Origin: a bacterium | GTDB taxonomy: Bacteria > Patescibacteriota > Minisyncoccia > Minisyncoccales > UBA10102 | Length of the DNA: 15,618 bases | Direction of reading: 5' to 3' | Assembly: GCA_030699255.1 (NCBI GenBank) | Contig: JAUYJR010000016.1 | Span: forward strand, 1-15,618 | Part shown: positions 6,865 through 13,252 of the stretch, piece after piece | How the letters are laid out: each line of letters begins with the position of its first letter | How positions within the stretch are numbered: the stretch's first letter is position 1 | Notes under the pieces: generated by a model | The model's input: the letters and a program-made list of their open reading frames with translations, nothing else | What the model was told of the DNA's origin: nothing | The model's database searches: none | Translations under genes and position numbers: made by a program

Positions 6865-6940
6865 GAAGCTGAGAGAAACGCTAAGAAGTCACTTAGCTGT
6901 TTTCTGAGCTTCCGGTTTTCCTCAATAGTTGGGGATTTTT

Positions 6941-6946
6941 TACTAT
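6941..6946 (+). promoter_or_regulatory. -10 box before the DUF411 gene
   Basis: TACTAT ends 8 nt before the ATG at 6955, again predicting almost no leader. The -35 is unclear; TTTTCC at 6916-6921 would have a 19-nt spacer. Confidence 0.4.
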
Positions 6947-6954
6947 CTGTACAT

Positions 6955-7428
6955 ATGAAAAGCTCAAATATATTCTGGATTGTTCTCAGTATCCTCTTTC
7001 TTGGGGGCATTGCGGGAACCTTTCTGCAAAAGAACGTGGCGATTTCTCCCGTTATGGCGGAGACAAAAGCCGTGGTGTTTCAAGATCCTTCGTGCGGATG
7101 CTGTGGCGTATATGCGGAGTATCTCCAGCGCGCGGGAGTGTTAGTAGAACGAAATAAAACAAGCAATATGGGGGCGATTAAGACTGAGTATGGTATTCCG
7201 TACGAGCTTTCTAGCTGCCATACAACCGTTGTGGGAGGGTACGTGGTGGAGGGGCACATTCCCCTTGAAGCTATTGAGAAGCTGTTGGAAGAAAAGCCCA
7301 ATATACTTGGTATTGCCATGCCTGGAATGCCTTCTGGTTCTCCCGGAATGCCAGGTCCCAAGACTGAAACGTGGACAATATACGCGTTGGAGCGAGATGG
7401 AAGCAGTAGCATATTTCTTGAACTCTAA
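6955..7428 (+). CDS. DUF411/CopG-like metal-binding protein, membrane-anchored
   Basis: The protein has 157 residues with an N-terminal signal anchor (about 5-24). The DUF411 domain is unmistakable: DPSCGCCGVYAEYLQRAG with Cys47, Cys49 and Cys50, then YGIPYELSSCHTTVVGGYVVEGHIP with Cys88-His89, then GIAMPGMPSGSPGMPGP. DUF411 proteins are exported, found in copper-resistance loci, and some (CopG) bind copper clusters through these Cys and His residues. This copy retains all the ligand positions I would look for. Domain length and order are normal. The stop lies 183 nt before the next supported start, with a palindromic repeat between. Its own -10 box sits 8 nt before the ATG. Confidence 0.95.
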   Translation: MKSSNIFWIVLSILFLGGIAGTFLQKNVAISPVMAETKAVVFQDPSCGCCGVYAEYLQRAGVLVERNKTSNMGAIKTEYGIPYELSSCHTTVVGGYVVEGHIPLEAIEKLLEEKPNILGIAMPGMPSGSPGMPGPKTETWTIYALERDGSSSIFLEL

Positions 7429-7462
7429 CGTATGGTGAACTCTCAACTAAAGGTATTCTTTC

Positions 7463-7599
7463 GGGGCAATTACGCAAAAAAGACGCTGTCGTCTGCCCCT
7501 GCGAGGCTACCGCAGCTTGGCGCTCAACCTCTCTCGTCTCGCTACCGCTCAATACCGTGCCCGTTCGGTTTCCGCGACACTTTTTTGCGCAACAGCCCC
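7463..7599. repeat. About 137-bp inverted-repeat element between the DUF411 and CPLC genes
   Basis: The left arm (7463-7488) contains GGGGC then ACGCAAAAAAG. The right arm (7573-7599) contains CTTTTTTGCGC then GCCCC. About 17 of the 20 outer positions pair. The interior (about 85 bp) is GC- and pyrimidine-rich, with CTCGTCTCGCTACCGCTC. An open frame from ATG 7432 runs through it, but the translation (Ser/Arg/Pro-rich, no family signal) looks like read-through of a repeat. Its sequence differs from elements A to C. Confidence 0.55.
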
Positions 7600-7611
7600 T
7601 TCAGTAACATC

Positions 7612-8130
7612 ATGAGGGTAGCATCCGTCACAGTAGTGCTTCTCATGGCTCCTGCTGTTGCGCTTGCGCACTGTCCTTTGTGCACGGTTGGGGCGGCAGC
7701 TGTTGGAGGAATAGCCTTGGCTCTTGGAGTGAGCTCGCTTGTTATTGGGGTGTTTCTGGGTGCCGCCTTCTTCTCTATGGGATGGTGGTTTGGAAACCTT
7801 GCGAGTTTGCGCTATGGCAAACGTCTCTTTCTCCCAATTCTCATTGGAACGTTCTTATTGAGCGTAATTCCGCTTATTCCGCTGTTCCCCGAAGTGGCTC
7901 CGCTCTACATTTCCATGTGGGGAGAGTACGGATCCCTCTTGCATCAAACATACGTTATTAACCTCTTTGTTGTGGGAAGCTTGGTGGGATCTGGAGTTGT
8001 TTTTGTAGCTCCTTTTGTGAGCTCGTTCATTACAAAACGGGCTCAGAGGCAGATGGTGCCGTACCAGGGCGTGATTGTTACTATGGTTCTCCTTGTCATT
8101 ACTTCTCTCATTCTTTTTCTCTTTGTATGA
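7612..8130 (+). CDS. Membrane protein with signal peptide and an HCPLCT motif
   Basis: The start at 7612 gives 172 residues and a clean signal peptide, MRVASVTVVLLMAPAVALA, followed at once by His20-Cys21-Pro-Leu-Cys24-Thr at the head of a membrane segment. The frame is open back to an ATG at 7432, but those 60 residues come from the inverted-repeat element and would bury the signal peptide. About five membrane segments follow, with GWWFGNLASLRYGKRLFLPILIG in the middle. I cannot name the family. The CxxC at the outer face suggests metal binding or thiol-disulfide chemistry. The stop overlaps the next start by 4 nt (ATGA), so the two are translationally coupled. No Shine-Dalgarno sequence or good promoter is visible. 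Confidence 0.82.
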   Translation: MRVASVTVVLLMAPAVALAHCPLCTVGAAAVGGIALALGVSSLVIGVFLGAAFFSMGWWFGNLASLRYGKRLFLPILIGTFLLSVIPLIPLFPEVAPLYISMWGEYGSLLHQTYVINLFVVGSLVGSGVVFVAPFVSSFITKRAQRQMVPYQGVIVTMVLLVITSLILFLFV

Positions 8131-8561
8131 GCTGGATTTTTATCTCATTTCTTTCTGTTACCGTTTTGTTCTTTCTGTTTCTGGGGGTTAAAAAGCTTTT
8201 GAAGCTCAGCATCTGCCCCTTGTGCTTTGCCGTTTCACTCACATGGTTGTGGCTCCTTGCGTTTAGCATGTGGTGGGGAGCGGGAGACAGTATTCTTGTT
8301 GCGGTGTTTATGGGGCAGAGCGTTTTGGGCATTCTCTTGCTTGCCGAAAAGAAATTTCCAGACGCGCTGTCTCTGTTTCGATTGCCAATACTTCTCTCTC
8401 TCACATTTCTTGTGTACGCCTCCATCACAAAAGAGTTTTCCCTTGAGGCGGTTCTCTTTCTGCTTGCCACATGGACATTCTTTGGCATGCTAAAGCTCTG
8501 GGAGAATCCTTTCGCCCGCTCTCTGGTTCAACGCCTTGTTTCGTGCTGTAAAGATTGGTAA
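8127..8561 (+). CDS. Membrane protein with a CPLC motif at the head of its second helix
   Basis: The protein has 144 residues with about four membrane segments (roughly 3-20, 33-52, 57-73 and 85-112). Cys30-Pro-Leu-Cys33-Phe starts the second helix. The layout, a four-helix protein with CxxC at the start of TM2, recalls DsbB/VKOR-type thiol oxidoreductases, but other conserved features of those families are not evident, so this is only a hypothesis. A vicinal Cys pair lies at the very C-terminus (SCCKDW). It overlaps the preceding HCPLCT gene by 4 nt, which implies coexpression, perhaps as partners. It ends 9 nt before the next start codon. Confidence 0.82.
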   Translation: MSWIFISFLSVTVLFFLFLGVKKLLKLSICPLCFAVSLTWLWLLAFSMWWGAGDSILVAVFMGQSVLGILLLAEKKFPDALSLFRLPILLSLTFLVYASITKEFSLEAVLFLLATWTFFGMLKLWENPFARSLVQRLVSCCKDW

Positions 8562-8564
8562 ATA
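8536..8564 (+). promoter_or_regulatory. Promoter of the CEYCC/CGCAH gene
   Basis: TTGTTT (8536-8541), a 17-nt spacer and TAAATA (8559-8564) are followed by six T and then the ATG at 8571, predicting a leaderless transcript. The promoter lies inside the end of the preceding gene, giving internal transcription within the cluster. Confidence 0.5.
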
Positions 8565-8570
8565 TTTTTT

Positions 8571-9320
8571 ATGGATACTCAACAAAACCAACATGGTTCC
8601 AATAGTTCAAAATGGGGATCTCAGGCGCGCGCCTTTGTTTTTGAGAATCCTTGGAGAGCTGCTGTTCTTGCTATTGCGGTGCTCTTTTTCTTTTCTTCTC
8701 TGTTTGAGGTTAATCTTACGGTAACTCCAAAATTTCTTGCGCAAGAAGCGAGTTCTAAGAAAACAAGTACTCCTTCCATAAACCCTCAAGAGGTGCAAGC
8801 CTTCTTGTCTGAAATACTACCCACGGGAATTCCCGCGGTATACGGGGCCGAACTGGAGATAAGCTACAACGATGTGAGTTCCAATAATCCGAGCTTGGCT
8901 GATAAGACCATTGGGGTTATGGCTCAGCTTGATCTTGATCTTACGCTGGAAGGAAAAAATCTTGAGCGGTACATTGATGTGCTCTATCGCCAGCATGGAG
9001 GAATATCGTGTGAGTACTGTTGCGATGTGCCGGCCATTATATTTGAGAACGGAGAGCCTGCCTGCGGATGCGCTCACAGCTATGCTATGAGGGGATTGGC
9101 AAAGTACCTCATTCTCAATCATGGAGACAGCATGTCTGATGAGGAAATTCTCACGGAAATGGGAAAGTGGAAGGTTCTTTTCTTTCCTGACATTCACGCA
9201 ACAAAGGCCGCTGTTATGAAGGGGCAGGGCATGGGAATTGACTATGTGAGCCTTACCTCAAACGAAAACAGGGGTATTGAGCGAGGAAGTGAAGGAGGAG
9301 ATATGGTGGGGGGTTGCTGA
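8571..9320 (+). CDS. Membrane-anchored Cys-rich protein with CEYCC and CGCAH motifs
   Basis: The protein has 249 residues. A polar N-terminus (1-28) precedes one membrane helix (about 29-47); the rest is probably outside. The C-terminal half holds a compact Cys/His block: Cys147-Glu-Tyr-Cys150-Cys151, then IFENGEPACGCAHSYAMRGL with Cys165, Cys167 and His169, then GKWKVLFFPD. I recall this block as a conserved feature of uncharacterised proteins in CPR bacteria and some archaea, but know no function. The arrangement suits a bound soft metal. The tail is Gly-rich and ends in Cys. Neighbours on both sides are metal-related, and the P1B ATPase follows after a repeat-filled gap of 251 nt. Confidence 0.85.
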   Translation: MDTQQNQHGSNSSKWGSQARAFVFENPWRAAVLAIAVLFFFSSLFEVNLTVTPKFLAQEASSKKTSTPSINPQEVQAFLSEILPTGIPAVYGAELEISYNDVSSNNPSLADKTIGVMAQLDLDLTLEGKNLERYIDVLYRQHGGISCEYCCDVPAIIFENGEPACGCAHSYAMRGLAKYLILNHGDSMSDEEILTEMGKWKVLFFPDIHATKAAVMKGQGMGIDYVSLTSNENRGIERGSEGGDMVGGC

Positions 9321-9358
9321 CAAAGCTATCCCAAAGAGGTACAATGACTACTCACCTC

Positions 9359-9393
9359 GTCATTGCGAGGAGCGAAGCGACGAAGCAATCCCA
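9359..9393. repeat. Dispersed GTCATTGCGAGG-type repeat, left half
   Basis: GTCATTGCGAGGAGCGAAGC continues to GACGAAGCAATCCCA. This motif is a widespread dispersed repeat in many bacterial genomes. A matching inverted end, CTTGCAATGAC, lies at 9530-9540, so the 113-bp element A seems to sit inside this older repeat. The 9321-9571 gap contains only these repeats. Confidence 0.65.
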
Positions 9394-9407
9394 TTCCACC
9401 TTCTAGT

Positions 9408-9520
9408 TAACTCTGAGAGTATACCTTTGCAAGACCGTCAAAAATTCTGCTGAATTTTTGCCTTGCGCTTCGCACCGTCGTGCTTCAGGGCCATCTTGCA
9501 AAGGCACACTCTCTCCGTTT
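9408..9520. repeat. 113-bp terminal-inverted-repeat element A, copy 2
   Basis: It begins TAACTCTGAGAGTATACC and ends GGCACACTCTCTCCGTTT. The interior is almost identical to the copy at 6276-6388, and the length is the same. The inner hairpin CAAAAATTC-TGCT-GAATTTTTG is perfect here, whereas copy 1 has one mismatch. Both copies lie in gaps flanking the metal region, and this one directly precedes the P1B ATPase. Confidence 0.8.
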
Positions 9521-9571
9521 GACTCGGGGCTTGCAATGACACTGAATTTTAATTTTTGATTTTCTTACCAT

Positions 9572-11707
9572 ATGTCTGACTGTTGCAACCACAATCATCA
9601 CCAAGTCAGTAACGTTTCAGAACATGCAAAGGGATCCGTGTACATGTGTCCCATGCATCCTGAAATAGTACGAAATGGTCCGGGAATGTGTCCCGAGTGC
9701 GGAATGGCCCTAGTACCTTCGGCAAAAAAAGAGGGAGGGCATAATAAGCATGAAGGGCACTCCACCAAAATGTTTTTGCGCAAGTTCTGGATGAGCTTGG
9801 TCTTAACCGTGCCAATTGTTTTATATTCAAATCTGCCTGAAATCTTCTTTGCATGGCAGGCTCCCGCTTTTCCCGGGTCTTCTTACCTTGAGCTTGTTTT
9901 GGGATCGGTTGTCTTTTTTTGGGGAGGATGGATATTCTTAGCTGGAGCTTGGCGGGAAATACAAGGAAGGTTGCCTGGAATGATGACGCTAATTGGGCTG
10001 GCTATTATAGCCGCCTACTCATGGAGCGTATACGCGGTGTTTGCTAAAGAAATGCCGCTCTTTTGGGAACTTGCCACGTTAATTACCGTTATGCTGTTAG
10101 GGCACTGGATAGAAATGAAATCCGTGCAGGGAGCAAGAGGAGCCTTGCGGGAGCTCTCAAAGTTGCTACCAGATACAGCAGAAGTTGTTCGCCCCAACGG
10201 ATCAGAAACAATCTCCATTGCGGATCTAAAAATGGGAGACGTTGTGTTGGTAAAGCCCGGGGGCAGAATTCCCGCGGACGGCAACGTTGTTAATGGACAA
10301 TCAGACGTAAATGAATCCATCATTACGGGGGAGTCGGGCCTTGTGCCAAAAAAGGTGGGAGACGAGGTAATTGCAGGCACCACAAATGGAGACGGTAGCT
10401 TGCGTGTTGAGGTAACCAAAATTGGAGAGCATACGTTTCTTGCTGGGGTAATGCGTTTGGTTGAGGAGGCGCAGTCTTCTAAATCTCGCTTGCAACTTCT
10501 TTCCGATAAAGCCGCTCTCATACTTACGGTTATTGCGGTGGGAACCGGAGCCATAACGTTGGTTGCCTGGCTACTTGTGGGAGAATCGGCCGCGTTTGCG
10601 GTTGCTCGTCTTGTTGCCGTGCTGGTTATTGCCTGCCCTCATGCGCTTGGATTGGCAGTGCCTCTGGTGGCTTCTATTTCCACCAATATGGCCGCCTCAA
10701 ACGGATTTTTGGTGAAACAGCGCATGGCGCTAGAGCAGGCGCGCAGCATTAATGTTGTGCTGTTTGATAAAACAGGAACACTCACAAAGGGAGAGTTTGG
10801 GGTGAGTGAGATTATGCCCTCTCCCGGCATTTCTCCTGAACAGGTGCTAAGCCTTGCTTCTGCGGTTAACCAGCAGTCTGAACACGCCATTGCCCGGGCA
10901 ATTACAGAAGATACCAAGCAGAAGGGTCTGCCCATTGCGGATGTTCAGAACTTTCAGCGTATTCCAGGAAAGGGAGCTCAAGGAACGGTAGAAGGAAAAG
11001 ATGTGTTGGTGGGATCAGAAGCACTGCTTGCGGAGCTTTCTATTTCCGTGGATGAGTCTGTCTCCTCTCGAGCCAAGGAGCTTGAACACCAAGGCAAAAC
11101 GGTAATATATGTGGTGGCAGAAAAGCAACTCTTGGGAGCTATTGGGTTAGCTGACATTATTCGAGAAGAGTCTCGAGAAGCCGTAGAGGCATTGCATAAG
11201 CGGGGAATACGAGTTGCCATGATTACCGGAGACTCTGAAGAAGTTGCCTCATGGGTGGCAAAGGAGCTGGGCATTGATGAGTACTTTGCCCGTGTACTGC
11301 CAGGCAACAAGTCGGCAAAAGTGCAGGAGCTACAAAAGAGGGGACTAAAAGTGGCAATGGTTGGGGATGGGGTAAACGATGCGCCGGCTCTCACGCAAGC
11401 AGATGTGGGTATTGCTATTGGGGCGGGAACCAATGTTGCCATAGAGTCGGCAGGAATCATTTTAATGAAAAATGATCCAAGAGATATCCCCAAAATAATT
11501 CGCCTTTCCCAGGTTACGTATAGGAAAATGATACAGAATCTCTTTTGGGCTACGGGGTACAATATTTTGGCGCTTCCTCTTGCCGCGGGAGTGCTATACA
11601 CCCAGGGTGTTGTGTTGGATCCTGCTGTTGCAGCTGTGTTCATGTCTATCTCTACAGTTATTGTGGCATTCAACGCCCTCCTCCTCCGCAGAACTCGTCT
11701 AACCTAA
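9572..11707 (+). CDS. copB: P1B-type copper-exporting ATPase, CopB-like (CPH motif)
   Basis: This 711-residue pump uses ATP to export copper ions. The N-terminus is Cys/His-rich (CCNHNHHQ), followed by a heavy-metal-binding domain at about 24-49 (YMCPMHPEIVRNGPGMCPEC) and a His-rich linker (GGHNKHEGH). The actuator motif TGES is at 252-255. The membrane metal site is Cys355-Pro356-His357, the CPH signature of the P1B-3 (CopB) group rather than CPC. The phosphorylated Asp is Asp399 in DKTGT, and GDGVND is at 598-603. TM7 and TM8 motifs YN (663-664) and MSISTVIVAFNALLL (from 691) are present. The usual SEHP reads SEHA at 436-439. CopB is linked to Cu(II) or Cu(I) export; substrate choice is not certain from sequence. 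No Shine-Dalgarno sequence or clear promoter is seen in the repeat-filled upstream gap. Confidence 0.95.
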   Translation: MSDCCNHNHHQVSNVSEHAKGSVYMCPMHPEIVRNGPGMCPECGMALVPSAKKEGGHNKHEGHSTKMFLRKFWMSLVLTVPIVLYSNLPEIFFAWQAPAFPGSSYLELVLGSVVFFWGGWIFLAGAWREIQGRLPGMMTLIGLAIIAAYSWSVYAVFAKEMPLFWELATLITVMLLGHWIEMKSVQGARGALRELSKLLPDTAEVVRPNGSETISIADLKMGDVVLVKPGGRIPADGNVVNGQSDVNESIITGESGLVPKKVGDEVIAGTTNGDGSLRVEVTKIGEHTFLAGVMRLVEEAQSSKSRLQLLSDKAALILTVIAVGTGAITLVAWLLVGESAAFAVARLVAVLVIACPHALGLAVPLVASISTNMAASNGFLVKQRMALEQARSINVVLFDKTGTLTKGEFGVSEIMPSPGISPEQVLSLASAVNQQSEHAIARAITEDTKQKGLPIADVQNFQRIPGKGAQGTVEGKDVLVGSEALLAELSISVDESVSSRAKELEHQGKTVIYVVAEKQLLGAIGLADIIREESREAVEALHKRGIRVAMITGDSEEVASWVAKELGIDEYFARVLPGNKSAKVQELQKRGLKVAMVGDGVNDAPALTQADVGIAIGAGTNVAIESAGIILMKNDPRDIPKIIRLSQVTYRKMIQNLFWATGYNILALPLAAGVLYTQGVVLDPAVAAVFMSISTVIVAFNALLLRRTRLT

Positions 11708-11721
11708 AACTCTATCCTTTT

Positions 11722-11733
11722 CCTCGCAATGAC
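11722..11733 (-). repeat. GTCATTGCGAGG repeat half, inverted copy
   Basis: CCTCGCAATGAC (GTCATTGCGAGG on the minus strand) lies 14 nt after the copB stop. It matches the end of the repeat at 9359, so the copB gene and its upstream gap are bracketed by inverted copies of this motif. Confidence 0.5.
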
Positions 11734-11766
11734 GGAAGGGGGGTGTGATGATAATGAGATTTGATT

Positions 11767-11785
11767 GTGCAAACCTGGTTTGCAC
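11767..11785. repeat. 19-bp perfect odd palindrome after copB
   Basis: GTGCAAACCTGGTTTGCAC has 9-bp arms around one base. It has no T-run, so it could be a protein-binding site, a short 3' hairpin or part of the repeat field. Confidence 0.45.
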
Positions 11786-11807
11786 GTAGATCTCAACTTG
11801 ATCTCAG

Positions 11808-11846
11808 CTTGCCTCCGGCAAGCTTGGTAAGCTTACCGGAGGCAAG
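11808..11846. repeat. Strong 18-bp-stem hairpin at the head of the TTATCCACA array
   Basis: The left arm CTTGCCTCCGGCAAGCTT (11808-11825), loop GGT and right arm AAGCTTACCGGAGGCAAG (11829-11846) pair at 17 of 18 positions, with the remaining pair a possible G-T. The first TTATCCACA unit starts at the very next base. The full gap 11708-12051 is non-coding repeat DNA. Confidence 0.65.
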
Positions 11847-12029
11847 TTATCCACACCTTACCGGAACTAAACTCCACCTTGCCTCCGGCAAGCTATTCCC
11901 ACCTTGCCGGAACTAAGGTTATGACCCAGGGCAATCGGCTCGCTCCGCTCGCCAATGCCAAGCTTGGCTTAGCCAAGTTATTCCCACCTTGGTTTGGTCG
12001 AGTTATCCACACCTTGGTTCGGCCAAGGT
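11847..12029 (+). repeat. Array of TTATCCACA (DnaA-box-like) hairpin units, upstream array
   Basis: Imperfect units of about 25 bp follow the pattern TTATCCACACCTTGGTTCGG then CCAAG, where CTTGG pairs with CCAAG. Unit heads are TTATCCACA (11847, 12003), TTATTCCCA (11978), CTATTCCCA (11893) and a worn CTCCACC (11872). A GC-rich palindromic stretch with GCCAAGCTTGGC (11957-11968) lies between. TTATCCACA is the E. coli DnaA-box consensus. All units point the same way. Whether DnaA binds is not known. No AT-rich unwinding region adjoins, and no dnaA gene is near. Confidence 0.6.
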
Positions 12030-12051
12030 TTCTTTATGACGATACGGCTTC

Positions 12052-12080
12052 TTGCAGGAGAATCATGGGGGTGGTATTCT
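12052..12080 (+). promoter_or_regulatory. Promoter of the PsbP-like membrane protein
   Basis: TTGCAG (12052-12057), a 17-nt spacer and an extended -10, TGG-TATTCT (hexamer 12075-12080), end 10 nt before the ATG at 12091. The predicted leader is about 3-4 nt. This position rules out the in-frame TTG at 12052 as the start. Confidence 0.55.
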
Positions 12081-12090
12081 TAGGATATAT

Positions 12091-13143
12091 ATGGATCAAG
12101 AGCTTTCTACAGAAGTTTCATTAAAGAAGCGCAAGATCATCGCTATTATTACGCTGGGTACGGGGATTTTGGGATTGGCCTCTCCTATAATGTTTTTCTT
12201 TGGGACTTCCTTTGTAATGGCTTTTTATGTTGCGCTTGGTTTCTTCTTGCGGGGCGTTGCTGGCGTAGTAGGGGGTATAGGGTTGTGGAAGGGGGAAAGA
12301 TGGGGATATTGGGCAGCAATTGTTATGTGGCTCTACCTTATTGTTGCCTCTTTAATAAATCTCTCCTACCTTTTCTTTGATGGGATAACGGATATTCATA
12401 TCCAGCTTCTACTAGACGAGGCGTTTAAAATGCAGCTTATCGCAAAATCTACGGGAAGGCTTATTTTCGGCATTCCAATTGTTGCGGTTTTGGGAGCTGA
12501 TCTGTGGCGAACAAGGAAGGTATTCTTTCAAAAAATAGCGTTGGCAAAACCGGTGGTTGTTCTTATGCTTGTATTGCTTGTCGGCGGAACAGCGCTGGGA
12601 GCGTGGAGTATACTATCGAAACCCACCACACAAAAACCAGAGCCTGTTTCCGAACAGTATCTTCAGGAGGTAGAAGAAAAGACTAAAGGGTGGAAGACAT
12701 ACCAAAGTGAAGATTATGGAGTTGCGTTTAAATATCCGCCAGAGTTAGATCTTTTACCCAGAGAAGAGGGAGGTGATTCTCTTAGAGCATTTGGGTTAGA
12801 AACACTCGCGGATTTTACTTGGTTGGCCGATAACACAAAAGATACCGCTTTGAGTGTTAAACTTGATTTCGATTCAGCGAAAGATGCTTCTGCTATGCTG
12901 GCGGAAATATTTAAATTTGAGGTTATTACCGAGCAGATCAGGGGCCGCACATTCTATAAAGTAGACTTGTCTTCGGAAGAAGATCCAGATGCGTTTTTTA
13001 CACAATTTTATACGGACTTTCCTTTTATAGAATACACGTCGTTAAGTTTTCTGATGTATTTTGATGAAAGAATGCCGGATACTGGAATGTCTCCACAGGA
13101 AATTGCAGAAACAATTCTTTCCTCGCTTGAAGAACTCCCGTAA
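12091..13143 (+). CDS. Membrane protein with C-terminal PsbP-like extracellular domain
   Basis: The protein has 350 residues from the ATG at 12091. The N-terminal half holds about four or five membrane helices (roughly 15-37, 40-63, 71-92, 118-138 and 150-170), with FLRGVAGVVGGIGLWKGERWGYWAAIVMW resembling small DUF-type membrane domains of about 130 residues. After a linker the C-terminal part begins WKTYQSEDYGVAFKYPPEL, the signature opening of PsbP-like domains common in CPR and Gram-positive surface proteins. It ends with an MSPQEIAETILSSLEEL helix, as those domains do. The role of such domains in bacteria is not known. The gene stands alone between two TTATCCACA arrays, with a well-formed promoter just upstream. 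Confidence 0.82.
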   Translation: MDQELSTEVSLKKRKIIAIITLGTGILGLASPIMFFFGTSFVMAFYVALGFFLRGVAGVVGGIGLWKGERWGYWAAIVMWLYLIVASLINLSYLFFDGITDIHIQLLLDEAFKMQLIAKSTGRLIFGIPIVAVLGADLWRTRKVFFQKIALAKPVVVLMLVLLVGGTALGAWSILSKPTTQKPEPVSEQYLQEVEEKTKGWKTYQSEDYGVAFKYPPELDLLPREEGGDSLRAFGLETLADFTWLADNTKDTALSVKLDFDSAKDASAMLAEIFKFEVITEQIRGRTFYKVDLSSEEDPDAFFTQFYTDFPFIEYTSLSFLMYFDERMPDTGMSPQEIAETILSSLEELP

Positions 13144-13150
13144 CACTTCG

Positions 13151-13242
13151 TTATCCACAGCTTAGTCTCGGTAAGCTTTGACACCTTGCCCTTGGCAAGG
13201 TTTCTAGTTTATCCCCACCTTGGTTCGGTTAAGCTATTCACA
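13151..13242 (+). repeat. Second array of TTATCCACA-type hairpin units
   Basis: Unit heads are TTATCCACA (13151), a diverged CTTTGACAC (13176), TTATCCCCA (13209) and CTATTCACA (13234). The second unit has a perfect ACCTTGCC-CTT-GGCAAGGT hairpin (13183-13201). Orientation is the same as in the array at 11847. The last unit merges into TATAAT (13244-13249), which lies 3 nt before the ATG of the next gene, so the array may double as promoter DNA (TTGGTT at 13220-13225, 18-nt spacer). Confidence 0.6.
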
Positions 13243-13252
13243 CTATAATCAT

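Noticed and set aside
10978..11673. 231-residue minus-strand ORF inside the copper ATPase
   Set aside because: It is Ser/Thr/Ala/Pro-rich, as expected for the antisense shadow of a coding gene, and the sense frame has all ATPase motifs.
11847..12090. Chromosomal origin oriC
   Set aside because: Despite the TTATCCACA boxes there is no AT-rich unwinding region and no dnaA, dnaN or parA nearby; kept only as a DnaA-box-like array.
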